From: Flavobacteriales bacterium
GTDB lineage: Bacteria; Bacteroidota; Bacteroidia; Flavobacteriales_C; GCA-002722245
Assembly: GCA_023251075.1 (NCBI GenBank)
Contig: JAHEZM010000033.1
Location: forward strand, 1-33,060
Length of the DNA stretch: 33,060 bases
Direction: 5' to 3'
Below, one piece after another: positions 17,559 through 25,966 of the stretch (the stretch's first letter is position 1; each line of letters begins with the position of its first letter). The notes beneath the pieces are model-generated. The model did no database searches, was not told where the DNA came from, and saw only the letters and a program-made list of their open reading frames with translations. The position numbers were made by a program, and so were the translations under genes.

Positions 17559-20165
17559 ATGGCAACTTTAGAGAAATTTCAAAATAACGTAGCTGTTAAA
17601 TTTCAAATTTACAACAGCTTATTTTTAACCCTTCCCTTTGAGGAAATTACCAATACAGGTGTAGTTCTTCCACTTCTTTTCGAAGATTGTAAAGATGGTT
17701 TTGAAGATGAAAAAACTCCACTGGAAATTATTGATACTTTCTTTGCCAAGCGTACCAAAATAAAAAGTGATAAGAAAAAATTTGAATCTATTTTTAAATT
17801 TATTCAATACATCGAAAGACAGGTGGTATTGTTTGATGCTATTGAAGATGCGGCTTTTGAAAAAATAAATGATTTAGACGGACAGGGTACTGTGAAGTAT
17901 CTTTTCTCGCGTTCTCAAAACGCGAATAGAACCGATAAGTTGATTCAAAAATTGAATGATTTTAAAGTTCGTCCGGTATTGACTGCTCACCCTACTCAAT
18001 TCTATCCTGGTAGAGTTTTGTCGATTATCAACGATTTGGAAACGGCCATTCGTGAAAACGATTTGCGCACCATCAACGATTTGTTGCGCCAGTTGGGAAG
18101 AACACCGTTTACTAGCAAAGAAAAACCTACACCCTACGACGAAGCGATGCGTTTGATGTGGTATTTGGAATATGTGTTCTACCATTCAGTACCTAAAATT
18201 CACGGAAGAATTCGCAAACAATTGCGTTTGATCGGTGAAGATGTGGATGCTTTTCAAAATAATTTAATTGATCTTGGTTTCTGGCCGGGTGGAGACAGGG
18301 ATGGTAATCCTTTTGTTACAGCAGATATCACCCGTAAGGTGGCTTCTGAGTTGAAACAAAAAGTGTTTATTTGCTACTATCGCGATTTACGTGCTTTACG
18401 TCGCCGTTTAACTTTTGGTGGTATCGACGAACGTGTAGAAAAAATCTACAATAAATTATCGAATACTATTTTTAACACCGATGGAAAACGCTATCACGAT
18501 AAAGAAGAATTGTTGGCTGATTTATATAATACCCGTGCTGCGATAGTAGAGAACCACCACGGTTTGTTTGTTCACTTACTGGATGAACTAATCTGGAAAG
18601 TAAAAATCTTCGGTTTCCATTTTTCTATTTTAGATATCCGTCAGGATTCGCGTATTCACGGACAAGTGATTAACGATGTACTAGCCGCTTTCCACGAAGG
18701 AAAATTGAAAGACAGCGTGAAAGGAAAAATTCCTAAAAATTATAGTGAGCTTTCTCAAGCGAAAAAAATCGCTGCATTGTTAACATTGGAAGGAACTATC
18801 GATCCAGATATTTTTGAAGATGAAATGACAAGGGAGACTTTAAAATCTTTCTATGTAATTAAAGATATTCAACGTGCCAACGGTGAAATTGCTTGTCATC
18901 GTTACATCATTAGCAACACACAAAATGCAGTAAACATGATAGAGGTGTATGCTATGGCGCGTATGTGTGGTTTTACCACCGATATGCATTTAGACATTGT
19001 GCCTTTGTTCGAAACCATCGACGATTTAACCAATGCCAACGAGATCATGCAAACTTTGTATGATAATGAAGCTTATGCAGCACAGTTGAAAAATCGTGGC
19101 AAGAAACAATACATCATGTTGGGCTTTAGCGACGGAACAAAAGATGGTGGTTACTTAACTGCCAACTGGGCAATTTATCGTGCTAAAGAGAACTTAACAG
19201 AGATTGCCAGAAAGAGCAAAATATCGGTTGTGTTTTTCGACGGACGTGGTGGGCCGCCTGCACGTGGCGGAGGAAATACCAATAAATTTTACTCAAGTTT
19301 GGGCGACAGAATTGAAGACGATGAAATTCAATTAACGGTTCAGGGTCAAACCATTTCTTCCAATTTTGGTACTGTAAATTCTTCTCAATACAACATCGAA
19401 CAATTGATTTGTGCCGGACTGGAAAATCATGTGTTTAAAGGTGATATCGTTAAGTTGTCGGATAAACACCGTGAGTTAATTGACGATATGGCCGAAGAGG
19501 CTTACAAGGAGTATTGCCGCTTTAAAGCCGATCCTAAATTTATTGAATATTTAGAAGAAGTAAGTGTATTGCAATATTACGGTAAAACGAATATCGGCTC
19601 TCGCCCCACTAAAAGAAAGAAAGCAGAAAAATTAACCTTAGGTGATTTGCGTGCTATTCCTTTTGTAGGTGCGTGGACTCAGATGAAACAGAATGTACCT
19701 GGTTTTTTTGGCTTTGGTACCGCCATTAAAAAATACAAAGACGCAGGTAGAATAGAGGAGATTAAAGACTTATTTCAAAAATCATTGTTCTTCAGAACTT
19801 TGGCGGAGAACTCTATGATGTCTTTATCTAAAACTTATTTTCCGTTAACAGCTTATTTGGCGAAAGACAAAAAATTTGGAAAGTTCTGGGGATGGATTCA
19901 TGAAGAATATACCATCACTAAAGAGATGTTATTGGAAATTTCGGGTTCAGTAGAATTAATGGACAATCAACCGTCGAATCAAGCTTCTATTAAATTGAGA
20001 GAGGGAATTATTTTGCCCTTGATCACCATTCAACAATATGCGTTAATGAATTTGAAAGCTATTGAAAAAGGGGAGAATCCAAACACGGAACACGCTCCAA
20101 TGTATGAGAAAATGATTATTAGGGCCTTCTTTGGAAGTATTAACGCCAGTAGAAATTCAGCTTAA
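17559..20165 (+). CDS. ppc: Phosphoenolpyruvate carboxylase
   Basis: This enzyme makes oxaloacetate from phosphoenolpyruvate and bicarbonate, refilling the citric acid cycle. It has 868 residues against 883 in E. coli. The first catalytic motif LTAHPTQ is present with His144, and the glycine-rich GFWPGGDRDGNPFVT is intact. The mobile-loop motif, FHGRGGSIGRGG in E. coli, reads FDGRGGPPARGGG here, so Asp561 stands where E. coli has His579. From memory this variant is shared by many Bacteroidetes enzymes and does not by itself mean loss of activity. The C-terminal region with MMSLSKTYFPLTAYLA and the final stretch fit the family. It is a single-gene unit, ended by a strong terminator shared with the convergent gene. 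Confidence 0.95.
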   Translation: MATLEKFQNNVAVKFQIYNSLFLTLPFEEITNTGVVLPLLFEDCKDGFEDEKTPLEIIDTFFAKRTKIKSDKKKFESIFKFIQYIERQVVLFDAIEDAAFEKINDLDGQGTVKYLFSRSQNANRTDKLIQKLNDFKVRPVLTAHPTQFYPGRVLSIINDLETAIRENDLRTINDLLRQLGRTPFTSKEKPTPYDEAMRLMWYLEYVFYHSVPKIHGRIRKQLRLIGEDVDAFQNNLIDLGFWPGGDRDGNPFVTADITRKVASELKQKVFICYYRDLRALRRRLTFGGIDERVEKIYNKLSNTIFNTDGKRYHDKEELLADLYNTRAAIVENHHGLFVHLLDELIWKVKIFGFHFSILDIRQDSRIHGQVINDVLAAFHEGKLKDSVKGKIPKNYSELSQAKKIAALLTLEGTIDPDIFEDEMTRETLKSFYVIKDIQRANGEIACHRYIISNTQNAVNMIEVYAMARMCGFTTDMHLDIVPLFETIDDLTNANEIMQTLYDNEAYAAQLKNRGKKQYIMLGFSDGTKDGGYLTANWAIYRAKENLTEIARKSKISVVFFDGRGGPPARGGGNTNKFYSSLGDRIEDDEIQLTVQGQTISSNFGTVNSSQYNIEQLICAGLENHVFKGDIVKLSDKHRELIDDMAEEAYKEYCRFKADPKFIEYLEEVSVLQYYGKTNIGSRPTKRKKAEKLTLGDLRAIPFVGAWTQMKQNVPGFFGFGTAIKKYKDAGRIEEIKDLFQKSLFFRTLAENSMMSLSKTYFPLTAYLAKDKKFGKFWGWIHEEYTITKEMLLEISGSVELMDNQPSNQASIKLREGIILPLITIQQYALMNLKAIEKGENPNTEHAPMYEKMIIRAFFGSINASRNSA

Positions 20166-20173
20166 TAACTTAA

Positions 20174-20214
20174 AACAAAAAGTCCCGAAATTTTCGGGAC
20201 TTTTTGTTTTTTTA
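20174..20214. terminator. Bidirectional terminator between ppc and the T9SS cargo gene
   Basis: A 17-base perfect stem (20174-20190 with 20192-20208) with the core AGTCCCGAAA/TTTCGGGACT and T-runs on both sides. It lies between the stop of ppc and the stop of the convergent gene and can serve both. Confidence 0.92.
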
Positions 20215-20226
20215 TAGAAGTGTTGT

Positions 20227-21699
20227 TTACTGTTTCAATACAGTTAATTTCTCACAGAAACTAATCTCGTTGGAGTTGGTACCTGTTACAAAATAAATAC
20301 CTCCAGCAAATTGTTCCGTGTTGATTTTCACAGATGAAGTATTGGCATTTACAGAGATTTCCTGAATCAGTTTTCCATTCATATCAGTGATGGTAATTAC
20401 TGTATTTTCTTTCAAAGAAGTTGAAAGGGTAGCTTCATTCTCTGCAGGGTTCGGGTACATTTGAATACTTGCATTATCTCCATCATTTGAATTTACAACA
20501 ATGATATTGGATACTTGTGTTTTACCATCAAAATCAACTTCAACCAGACGGTAGTAGTTGTCGCCTGGTAAAGGATTTTCATCAGTAAAGAGATAATTGG
20601 TTACATGAATTGTATTTCCTTGTGCATTTACAGTTGCTATTCGTTCAAAATTTATCCCATCAGAAGATCTTTCTACCATAAAATAATTGGAATTTACTTC
20701 GCTTGCTGTTTGCCAGGTAAGATCAATATAATTGCCATTTTTTTCGCCATTGAAAGCAGTAAGTTCTACTGGTAATACAGCATTGGCAGCACCTAAAGCG
20801 AAATATTGTAGAGTTTGACCGGTTCCATTTACTTCTCCTTGTGTTCCTAAAGTCATTCCGCTGGAAGTAAATGAAGTGATGGCAATGGTAGAAACAACAT
20901 CGGTAAATTTATAAGATTCTGTTGCCGACATTGCGCTGGTTCTAAACCACATGTTATTGTTTTGATCACTTGTGTTTTTCACCATTACAAAGGCAGGGGC
21001 AGCACCAATATTTACTGTTAAACCATTATTTCCCGTTCCAGTATATGTACCGGTATATACGTTTGAATTTTTGAAAGTAACATAATGGTAAGTGCTTCCA
21101 TTATCAACACCTGAACTTCCTGATGCAGGAATATTAAATCCTGTTGAAGTATAGGTACTCATACTTGCTGAAGAGGCATCTAAGATAGATCCATTGATAA
21201 ATGCATCAGGGTAAGAGTCCCAACCATCTTGCGATACGTTTCCATAATCATTCCAGTCACCTGAAGTTCCTAAAACCCATGCCATTGCCGGACGATACCC
21301 AACATTTACTGCTTGAGCAGAGGTGCTTCCTGTAAAGGTTCCCACATCGATATCTGCATCATCATCAAAGGCAATATAATAATAGGTAACACTAGAGGCA
21401 TTAGCTGATGTACCCGCAGTAAATCCATTAGCATCTAATGAGTTAACATAATTGGAAGCTAAAGTACTTGCCGATAATCTTTTTGTATTTCCTGAAGGCA
21501 TTGTTGAAGTGGCAACGAAAGCATCTCCACTGTTAGAGGGTTTAACTAAAATTACTTCCGGTTGAAATCCAAACGACCCAACCGCTTTTGTTCCCGAACC
21601 AGTACCAGTGTATTTTCCCACAGCGTATTTCATGCTGTAAATCGATATATTGCCCAATAATAGCAGGAACAATAAAATTCCCTTCTTAGTAATTTTCAT
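20227..21699 (-). CDS. T9SS type A cargo with three internal repeats
   Basis: 490 residues from the ATG at 21699, which starts a signal peptide (KKGILLFLLLLGNISIYS). A longer reading would start at a TTG at 21792 and hide it. Three repeats of about 95 residues (near 26-117, 118-212 and 214-305) each open with a G-x-Y/F-T-G strand, continue with G-[FYA]-x-P-x-[VM], and close with a Y-x-[YH]-[YI]-[AV]-F type strand. They recall a beta domain seen in phage tail-like and environmental proteins (DUF7483-like, from memory). Then comes a fibronectin-like domain, LPVELTAFNGEKNGNYIDLTW to about residue 405, and a type A sorting domain from QMYPNPAENEATLS to the end. The protein is probably displayed on the surface or released. 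Its partner is unknown. Confidence 0.86.
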   Translation of the reverse strand: MKITKKGILLFLLLLGNISIYSMKYAVGKYTGTGSGTKAVGSFGFQPEVILVKPSNSGDAFVATSTMPSGNTKRLSASTLASNYVNSLDANGFTAGTSANASSVTYYYIAFDDDADIDVGTFTGSTSAQAVNVGYRPAMAWVLGTSGDWNDYGNVSQDGWDSYPDAFINGSILDASSASMSTYTSTGFNIPASGSSGVDNGSTYHYVTFKNSNVYTGTYTGTGNNGLTVNIGAAPAFVMVKNTSDQNNNMWFRTSAMSATESYKFTDVVSTIAITSFTSSGMTLGTQGEVNGTGQTLQYFALGAANAVLPVELTAFNGEKNGNYIDLTWQTASEVNSNYFMVERSSDGINFERIATVNAQGNTIHVTNYLFTDENPLPGDNYYRLVEVDFDGKTQVSNIIVVNSNDGDNASIQMYPNPAENEATLSTSLKENTVITITDMNGKLIQEISVNANTSSVKINTEQFAGGIYFVTGTNSNEISFCEKLTVLKQ

Positions 21700-21801
21700 A
21701 GACTTTGCAGTTAATAAAGCAGCAACTAGCTTTTCAACCAATTGCTTAAATTTTAGGGATAATAAATAGTTGGAGTAACTATATATTTCCAAGTAGTGCT
21801 A

Positions 21802-21832
21802 TAAAGATAAGTTCATTAGGATTTGAGCGCAA
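21802..21832 (-). promoter_or_regulatory. Putative promoter for the T9SS cargo gene
   Basis: Minus strand: TTG (21830-21832), 20 bases, TATCTTTA (21802-21809), one mismatch from TAnnTTTG. It would give a leader of about 100 bases before the ATG at 21699. Confidence 0.35.
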
Positions 21833-21930
21833 CATTATTCGACAAATAGCCTTTATTTATCGGTGAATGAATTTACCCTTTCTTCTATTTGTTTTCAATG
21901 ATTCTTTATCTTCGTTGAACATTAAAAATC

Positions 21931-23391
21931 TTGCGTTTGAAAAATCAAAATTTATTTAATTCAAATTATGCCGTTAAGAAGGGTATTTACGATGAATATG
22001 TGTCGGAGGAATGGAAGGTGAGAGCGCACTATGATCTACTATCTCAACAGTTTTCAGAATATAACAATGCCGATTATTGTAAGTTCAATGAAGAAGCAAA
22101 AATTGTTTTTTTTAATGAAGGAATCACCTTTGCCGTTTATTCCGATAATCCTTTAGGATCTGAAAAGATTTTTCCTTTCGATTTTATTCCAAGAATTATT
22201 GATCATAAAGAGTGGAGCAAAATTGAAAAAGGTGCCATACAAAGAAACCGCGCAATTAATGAATTTTTAAAAGATTTATACCACGATAAAAAAATATTAA
22301 AAGATGGCATAGTTCCTAAGGAATTGATTTATTCGAGTATCAATATGAGTCCGGTAATGGAAGGATTCATGCCTAAAGGGGGCATTTACAATCACATTTC
22401 CGGAACCGATATTATTCGTCATAGTGATGGAGAATATTATGTTTTAGAAGATAATGTTCGTTGTCCTTCCGGTGTAAGTTATGTATTAGCGAATCGCAAT
22501 ACCTTAAAAAAAACTTTCCCTAAGCTATTCAGTAAGTGTCAGCCTCAACCTATTATTGATTACCCTGAGAAATTACTTACGATGTTGCAATCGGTGAGTC
22601 CGGGAATTAGTGCTCCTAATTGCGTAGTGCTTACTCCGGGAATGTATAATTCTGCTTATTTCGAGCATTCGTTTTTAGCGCAAAGTATGGGTGTAGAGTT
22701 GGTAGAAGGAAGAGATTTATTTGTGAAGAATGATGTGGTGTACATGAAAACAATTCATGGTCCGGAAAGAGTGCATGTGATTTATCGTAGAATTGATGAC
22801 CCGTATTTAGATCCTTTGATGTTTAATCCCGATTCTGTTTTAGGAACTCCGGGATTGATGAGTGCTTATTTGGCGGGCAATGTTACTTTGGTAAATGCAC
22901 CCGGAACAGGTGTTGCCGATGACAAAGCGGTATATGCCTACATGCCGGAAATTATAAAGTATTATTTGGGGGAAGAACAAATTTTAAAAAATGTTCCAAC
23001 TTACCGTTGTGGTGAAGATGACGATTTTAAATATGTATTGGAAAATATCGATAAGCTCGTGGTAAAACCAGTAGATGAATCGGGAGGTTATGGAATCTCT
23101 ATTGGAAATACTTTAAGCAAAGAACAAATTGAAGAAGTAAAAAAATCGATCAAAGAAAATCGTAGAAAATATATCGCACAACCCATCATGTCGCTTTCTG
23201 TACATCCTACTTTTATTGAGGGAGAAGATATTATTGAACCACGTCATATCGACTTACGCACTTTTTGTTTGTTAGGAAAAAATACGGAGTACGTATTGCC
23301 GGGCGGTTTAACTCGTGTAGCTTTGAAACGCGGTAATTTAATTGTAAACTCATCGCAAGGAGGAGGGTCGAAAGATACCTGGGTGATTTAA
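21931..23391 (+). CDS. Circularly permuted ATP-grasp protein (COG2308), Anbu operon
   Basis: 486 residues. The family is a permuted ATP-grasp ligase, thought to join amino-acid or peptide units with ATP. Typical blocks are seen: YDEYVSEEWKVRAHY near the start, YVLEDNVRCPSGVSYVLANR, VLTPGMYNSAYFEH, VIYRRIDDPYLDPL, VNAPGTGVADDKAVYAYMP, LVVKPVDESGGYGISIG and PRHIDLRTFCLLG. The last two bear ATP- and metal-binding residues. The start is a TTG at 21931: an in-frame stop lies 13 bases before it and no ATG or GTG precedes the conserved part, so the TTG or a second TTG two codons on is used. It is the first gene of a tightly packed run; a weak TATCTTCG at 21907-21914 may be its -7 element. No activity has been firmly shown for the family, as far as I know. 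Confidence 0.93.
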   Translation: MRLKNQNLFNSNYAVKKGIYDEYVSEEWKVRAHYDLLSQQFSEYNNADYCKFNEEAKIVFFNEGITFAVYSDNPLGSEKIFPFDFIPRIIDHKEWSKIEKGAIQRNRAINEFLKDLYHDKKILKDGIVPKELIYSSINMSPVMEGFMPKGGIYNHISGTDIIRHSDGEYYVLEDNVRCPSGVSYVLANRNTLKKTFPKLFSKCQPQPIIDYPEKLLTMLQSVSPGISAPNCVVLTPGMYNSAYFEHSFLAQSMGVELVEGRDLFVKNDVVYMKTIHGPERVHVIYRRIDDPYLDPLMFNPDSVLGTPGLMSAYLAGNVTLVNAPGTGVADDKAVYAYMPEIIKYYLGEEQILKNVPTYRCGEDDDFKYVLENIDKLVVKPVDESGGYGISIGNTLSKEQIEEVKKSIKENRRKYIAQPIMSLSVHPTFIEGEDIIEPRHIDLRTFCLLGKNTEYVLPGGLTRVALKRGNLIVNSSQGGGSKDTWVI

Positions 23392-23400
23392 TAAATTAGT

Positions 23401-24339
23401 ATGTTATCAAGAATTGCAAATAACCTTTTTTGGATGGGGCGCTATATTGAGAGAATAGAGCACACTGCACGCTACACCAAAGTGAATTATTTTTCGGCAA
23501 TGGATGCTCCTATTTCTATTCAGAAAGATTTTGTGTTGAATTCTATTTTAAGAATGAATGGTGCTACTTTGAACAAAAAAGATTTCAATGAAAAAATGGT
23601 TTTGAAAACCATTGCCTTCGATAAAAAAAATCCGGCTTCCATTATTTCGAGTGTGATCAACGCACGTGAAAACGCGAGAGGAGCAAGAGATATCATCAGT
23701 ACAGAATTGTGGGAAACCATCAATAAATATTATCACTTCGTTTTAAATTATAATGAAGAGTCGTATGTAACTACAGGCTTGTTTGATTTCACTCAAAATT
23801 CTATTGAGCAATTGACGATTGTGAAAGGGCAAATGGATGCTACTCTGGTGCATAATGAGGCGTGGTCGATTATTAAATTAGGATTGTATTTAGAGCGTGC
23901 CGCACAAATTTTACGTGCCATAAAAACCAAGATGGAAGATATAGAAACCTTAAAGGGTGATGAAAAAGAAAGTGCTTCTATGTTATCACATCAACTGGCC
24001 GCAATGTTGCGTGGTCTGGAGTCTTTCGATATGAGTAGAAAGCATTATCGTAGAGCTCCTAACTTGAATGATTCATTAGAATTTTTGTTGCTGAATGATC
24101 GTTTTCCACGCTCGGTTTTAAGTTGTTTGCGTAAAGTAACCGAACAAATTCATGTGATTAGTGCCGCTAAAACTCCTTCAAAAGATTCGGCAGAATTTTT
24201 GGCGAATAAAAAATATTCCGGATTAAAACATCTCACGATTGAAGAGATTAATGAGGATTTACATAGCTTCATCAACAAAACTGAAAATGATATTTACTTA
24301 ATCGGCGTTAAACTCGTTGATGAATATTTTTCTTTTTAA
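23401..24339 (+). CDS. Alpha-E domain protein (COG2307), Anbu operon
   Basis: 312 residues, almost all helical, matching the alpha-E family from its first residues: MLSRIANNLFWMGRYIERIEHTAR. The pattern of conserved Arg and Glu residues continues with INARENARGARDIIS and LGLYLERAAQILRAI. The family is always found with the COG2308 ATP-grasp and a transglutaminase. It is thought to act with the ligase, though its role is not known. It starts nine bases after the ATP-grasp gene, and its stop overlaps the next start by one base (TAATG), so translation is likely coupled. Confidence 0.93.
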   Translation: MLSRIANNLFWMGRYIERIEHTARYTKVNYFSAMDAPISIQKDFVLNSILRMNGATLNKKDFNEKMVLKTIAFDKKNPASIISSVINARENARGARDIISTELWETINKYYHFVLNYNEESYVTTGLFDFTQNSIEQLTIVKGQMDATLVHNEAWSIIKLGLYLERAAQILRAIKTKMEDIETLKGDEKESASMLSHQLAAMLRGLESFDMSRKHYRRAPNLNDSLEFLLLNDRFPRSVLSCLRKVTEQIHVISAAKTPSKDSAEFLANKKYSGLKHLTIEEINEDLHSFINKTENDIYLIGVKLVDEYFSF

Positions 24340-25196
24340 TGCAATACAAATTAGAATATAGCGCCACCAATATATATGCACAACATGTGTATGGTGCATA
24401 CATGAAATTTTTAATTCATCCTTATGCTGCTTTCGGTGTGCAGGCTTCCTTCCCTTATTTTCAAACGAGTGCGGAAGGAGCTTGGTGGATTAGCAATTCG
24501 CGCAAACAAGAAGTAAGTGAAATATTTTTTAAAACCGATGTGCGTTTCGATTGGTTAGATATTTTTTATTCTACCGATGTTTTTGTTCCTGAAATAAATC
24601 CATTCGAAAGAGAATGGTTACCTGTTTTAAAAGAAAAATCTATTTTGAATTCTACCGATTGGATCATCGACAACTACAAATATATTCACAGCGCAAAAAT
24701 TCGCCCGAAAACTTTTTTAACCTTTGAACAGGTAACTGAATTTGTAATGCCCAACAAAGGAAATTTAATTGATAAAATTATTGCTTTGCGTGATCAGGTG
24801 CATGCTTATTTAGAATTTGTTTCAGGCGTTACTACTACACAAACCATCGCCTCAGAAGTTCTTCAATTGAAGAAAGGAGTTTGTCAGGATTTTGTTCATC
24901 TTTTTTTAGCTGTTCTACGCAACAATGGAATTGCTGCACGTTATACCAGTGGTTACTTAAATCAAGGCGAAAATATTCGTGGTGCATCGCAATTGCACGC
25001 GTGGGTAGAATGTCATATTCCCAATGTAGGTTGGGTGGGAATCGATCCGTCGAATAAATTATTGGTAGATCATAACTACGTTAAAATTTGTCATGGTTAC
25101 GATTACGATGATTGTATGCCACTGCGCGGTGTAGTAAATACTTTCTCGCAAGATCAAAGTTCAAATTATCAAGTTAAAGTTCAACAAATACAATAA
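24339..25196 (+). CDS. Transglutaminase-like cysteine protease, Anbu operon
   Basis: 285 residues. The C-terminal half is a transglutaminase/papain-like core with a full catalytic triad: Cys182 in KKGVCQDFVHLFL, His220 in SQLHAWVEC and Asp236 in GWVGIDPSN. The N-terminal 130 residues are a beta-rich region as in other members of COG1305, though the usual opening motifs are divergent. No signal peptide or membrane helix is seen, so it is cytoplasmic by appearance. In bacteria such proteins mostly hydrolyse or ligate peptide bonds. Beside the ATP-grasp, alpha-E and Anbu genes it is expected to cut or modify the product of the ligase. The overlap with the previous gene is one base and the gap to the next is five bases. 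Confidence 0.93.
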   Translation: MQYKLEYSATNIYAQHVYGAYMKFLIHPYAAFGVQASFPYFQTSAEGAWWISNSRKQEVSEIFFKTDVRFDWLDIFYSTDVFVPEINPFEREWLPVLKEKSILNSTDWIIDNYKYIHSAKIRPKTFLTFEQVTEFVMPNKGNLIDKIIALRDQVHAYLEFVSGVTTTQTIASEVLQLKKGVCQDFVHLFLAVLRNNGIAARYTSGYLNQGENIRGASQLHAWVECHIPNVGWVGIDPSNKLLVDHNYVKICHGYDYDDCMPLRGVVNTFSQDQSSNYQVKVQQIQ

Positions 25197-25201
25197 ATAA
25201 A

Positions 25202-25957
25202 ATGACTTATTGCTTAGGAATTAAATTGAAAGAAGGCATCGTGGGGATTGCCGATACACGTATCACCTCTGGTACAGAAACTACCATGGCGAAAAAACTT
25301 TTCACTTATGAAGATGGAAAAAACTCTTTGTTTTTAATGACGTCGGGATTGCGCTCTGTGCGCGATAAAGCGCTTACGTATTTTAAAGAGGTTTTGGCTG
25401 CTAAAGAGGAATCAATGGATAAGATTTATAAAGTGGTAAACCTTTTCAGCAAACAAATTAAAATTGTAGCGAAAGAAGATAAAGCTTCTTTGCATGAAGC
25501 AGGATTGAATTTTAATATTCATACTATTATTGGCGGACAAATGGAAGGCGATAGCGATGTGAAAATGTATTTGATTTATCCGGAAGGAAATTGGATTGAA
25601 ATTGGTGGGGCCTCACCTTTTATGATTATAGGAAATTCGGGCTATGGAAAACCAATTTTGAATCGTTCCATTACTAAAGAGGTAGGAATTCCCTTTGCGC
25701 TAAAAACCGGTTTGCTCTCTTTCGATTCTACTCGTGTTTGTGCTAACGACGTGGGTTATCCGATAGATGTTTTTGTTTACGAAAAAGATTCTTTCAAAAT
25801 AAAACAACATCGATTTGAAGAAAAAGATCTGCGTCACCTTAGCGATCAATGGGCAAAAGTGCTCAACAACGGAATTGCCCAAATGAGTGAAGATTTTGCA
25901 AATGTTTTTGTGGAGAAGAAAAAAGTGCTGAGCAAAAAAGTTGCTAAAAAGAAATAG
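25202..25957 (+). CDS. Anbu proteasome-like peptidase (COG3484)
   Basis: 251 residues. Anbu is the 'ancestral beta subunit', an Ntn-hydrolase related to HslV and the 20S proteasome that forms open helical assemblies in the few cases studied. The start MTYCLGIKL places Thr2 as the nucleophile after loss of Met1. Asp18 in GIADTR and Lys31/Lys32 fit the other active-site positions. SGLRSVRD (48-55) lies where the family has a conserved serine/glycine turn. No HslU-like ATPase is next to it, as usual for Anbu. The last 13 residues are a lysine-rich tail (about half Lys). It follows the transglutaminase by five bases. The substrate is unknown; a peptide made by the neighbouring ligase is the common guess. 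Confidence 0.93.
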   Translation: MTYCLGIKLKEGIVGIADTRITSGTETTMAKKLFTYEDGKNSLFLMTSGLRSVRDKALTYFKEVLAAKEESMDKIYKVVNLFSKQIKIVAKEDKASLHEAGLNFNIHTIIGGQMEGDSDVKMYLIYPEGNWIEIGGASPFMIIGNSGYGKPILNRSITKEVGIPFALKTGLLSFDSTRVCANDVGYPIDVFVYEKDSFKIKQHRFEEKDLRHLSDQWAKVLNNGIAQMSEDFANVFVEKKKVLSKKVAKKK

Positions 25958-25966
25958 TTCTAAATA

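Noticed and set aside
21700-21792. Extension of the T9SS cargo gene to a TTG at 21792
   Set aside because: The ATG at 21699 gives a proper signal peptide; the extension has no export-signal features and would bury it.
25202-25957. Call as HslV
   Set aside because: The Anbu sequence type (MTYCLGIKL start) and the ATP-grasp, alpha-E and transglutaminase neighbours point to Anbu; no hslU is near.
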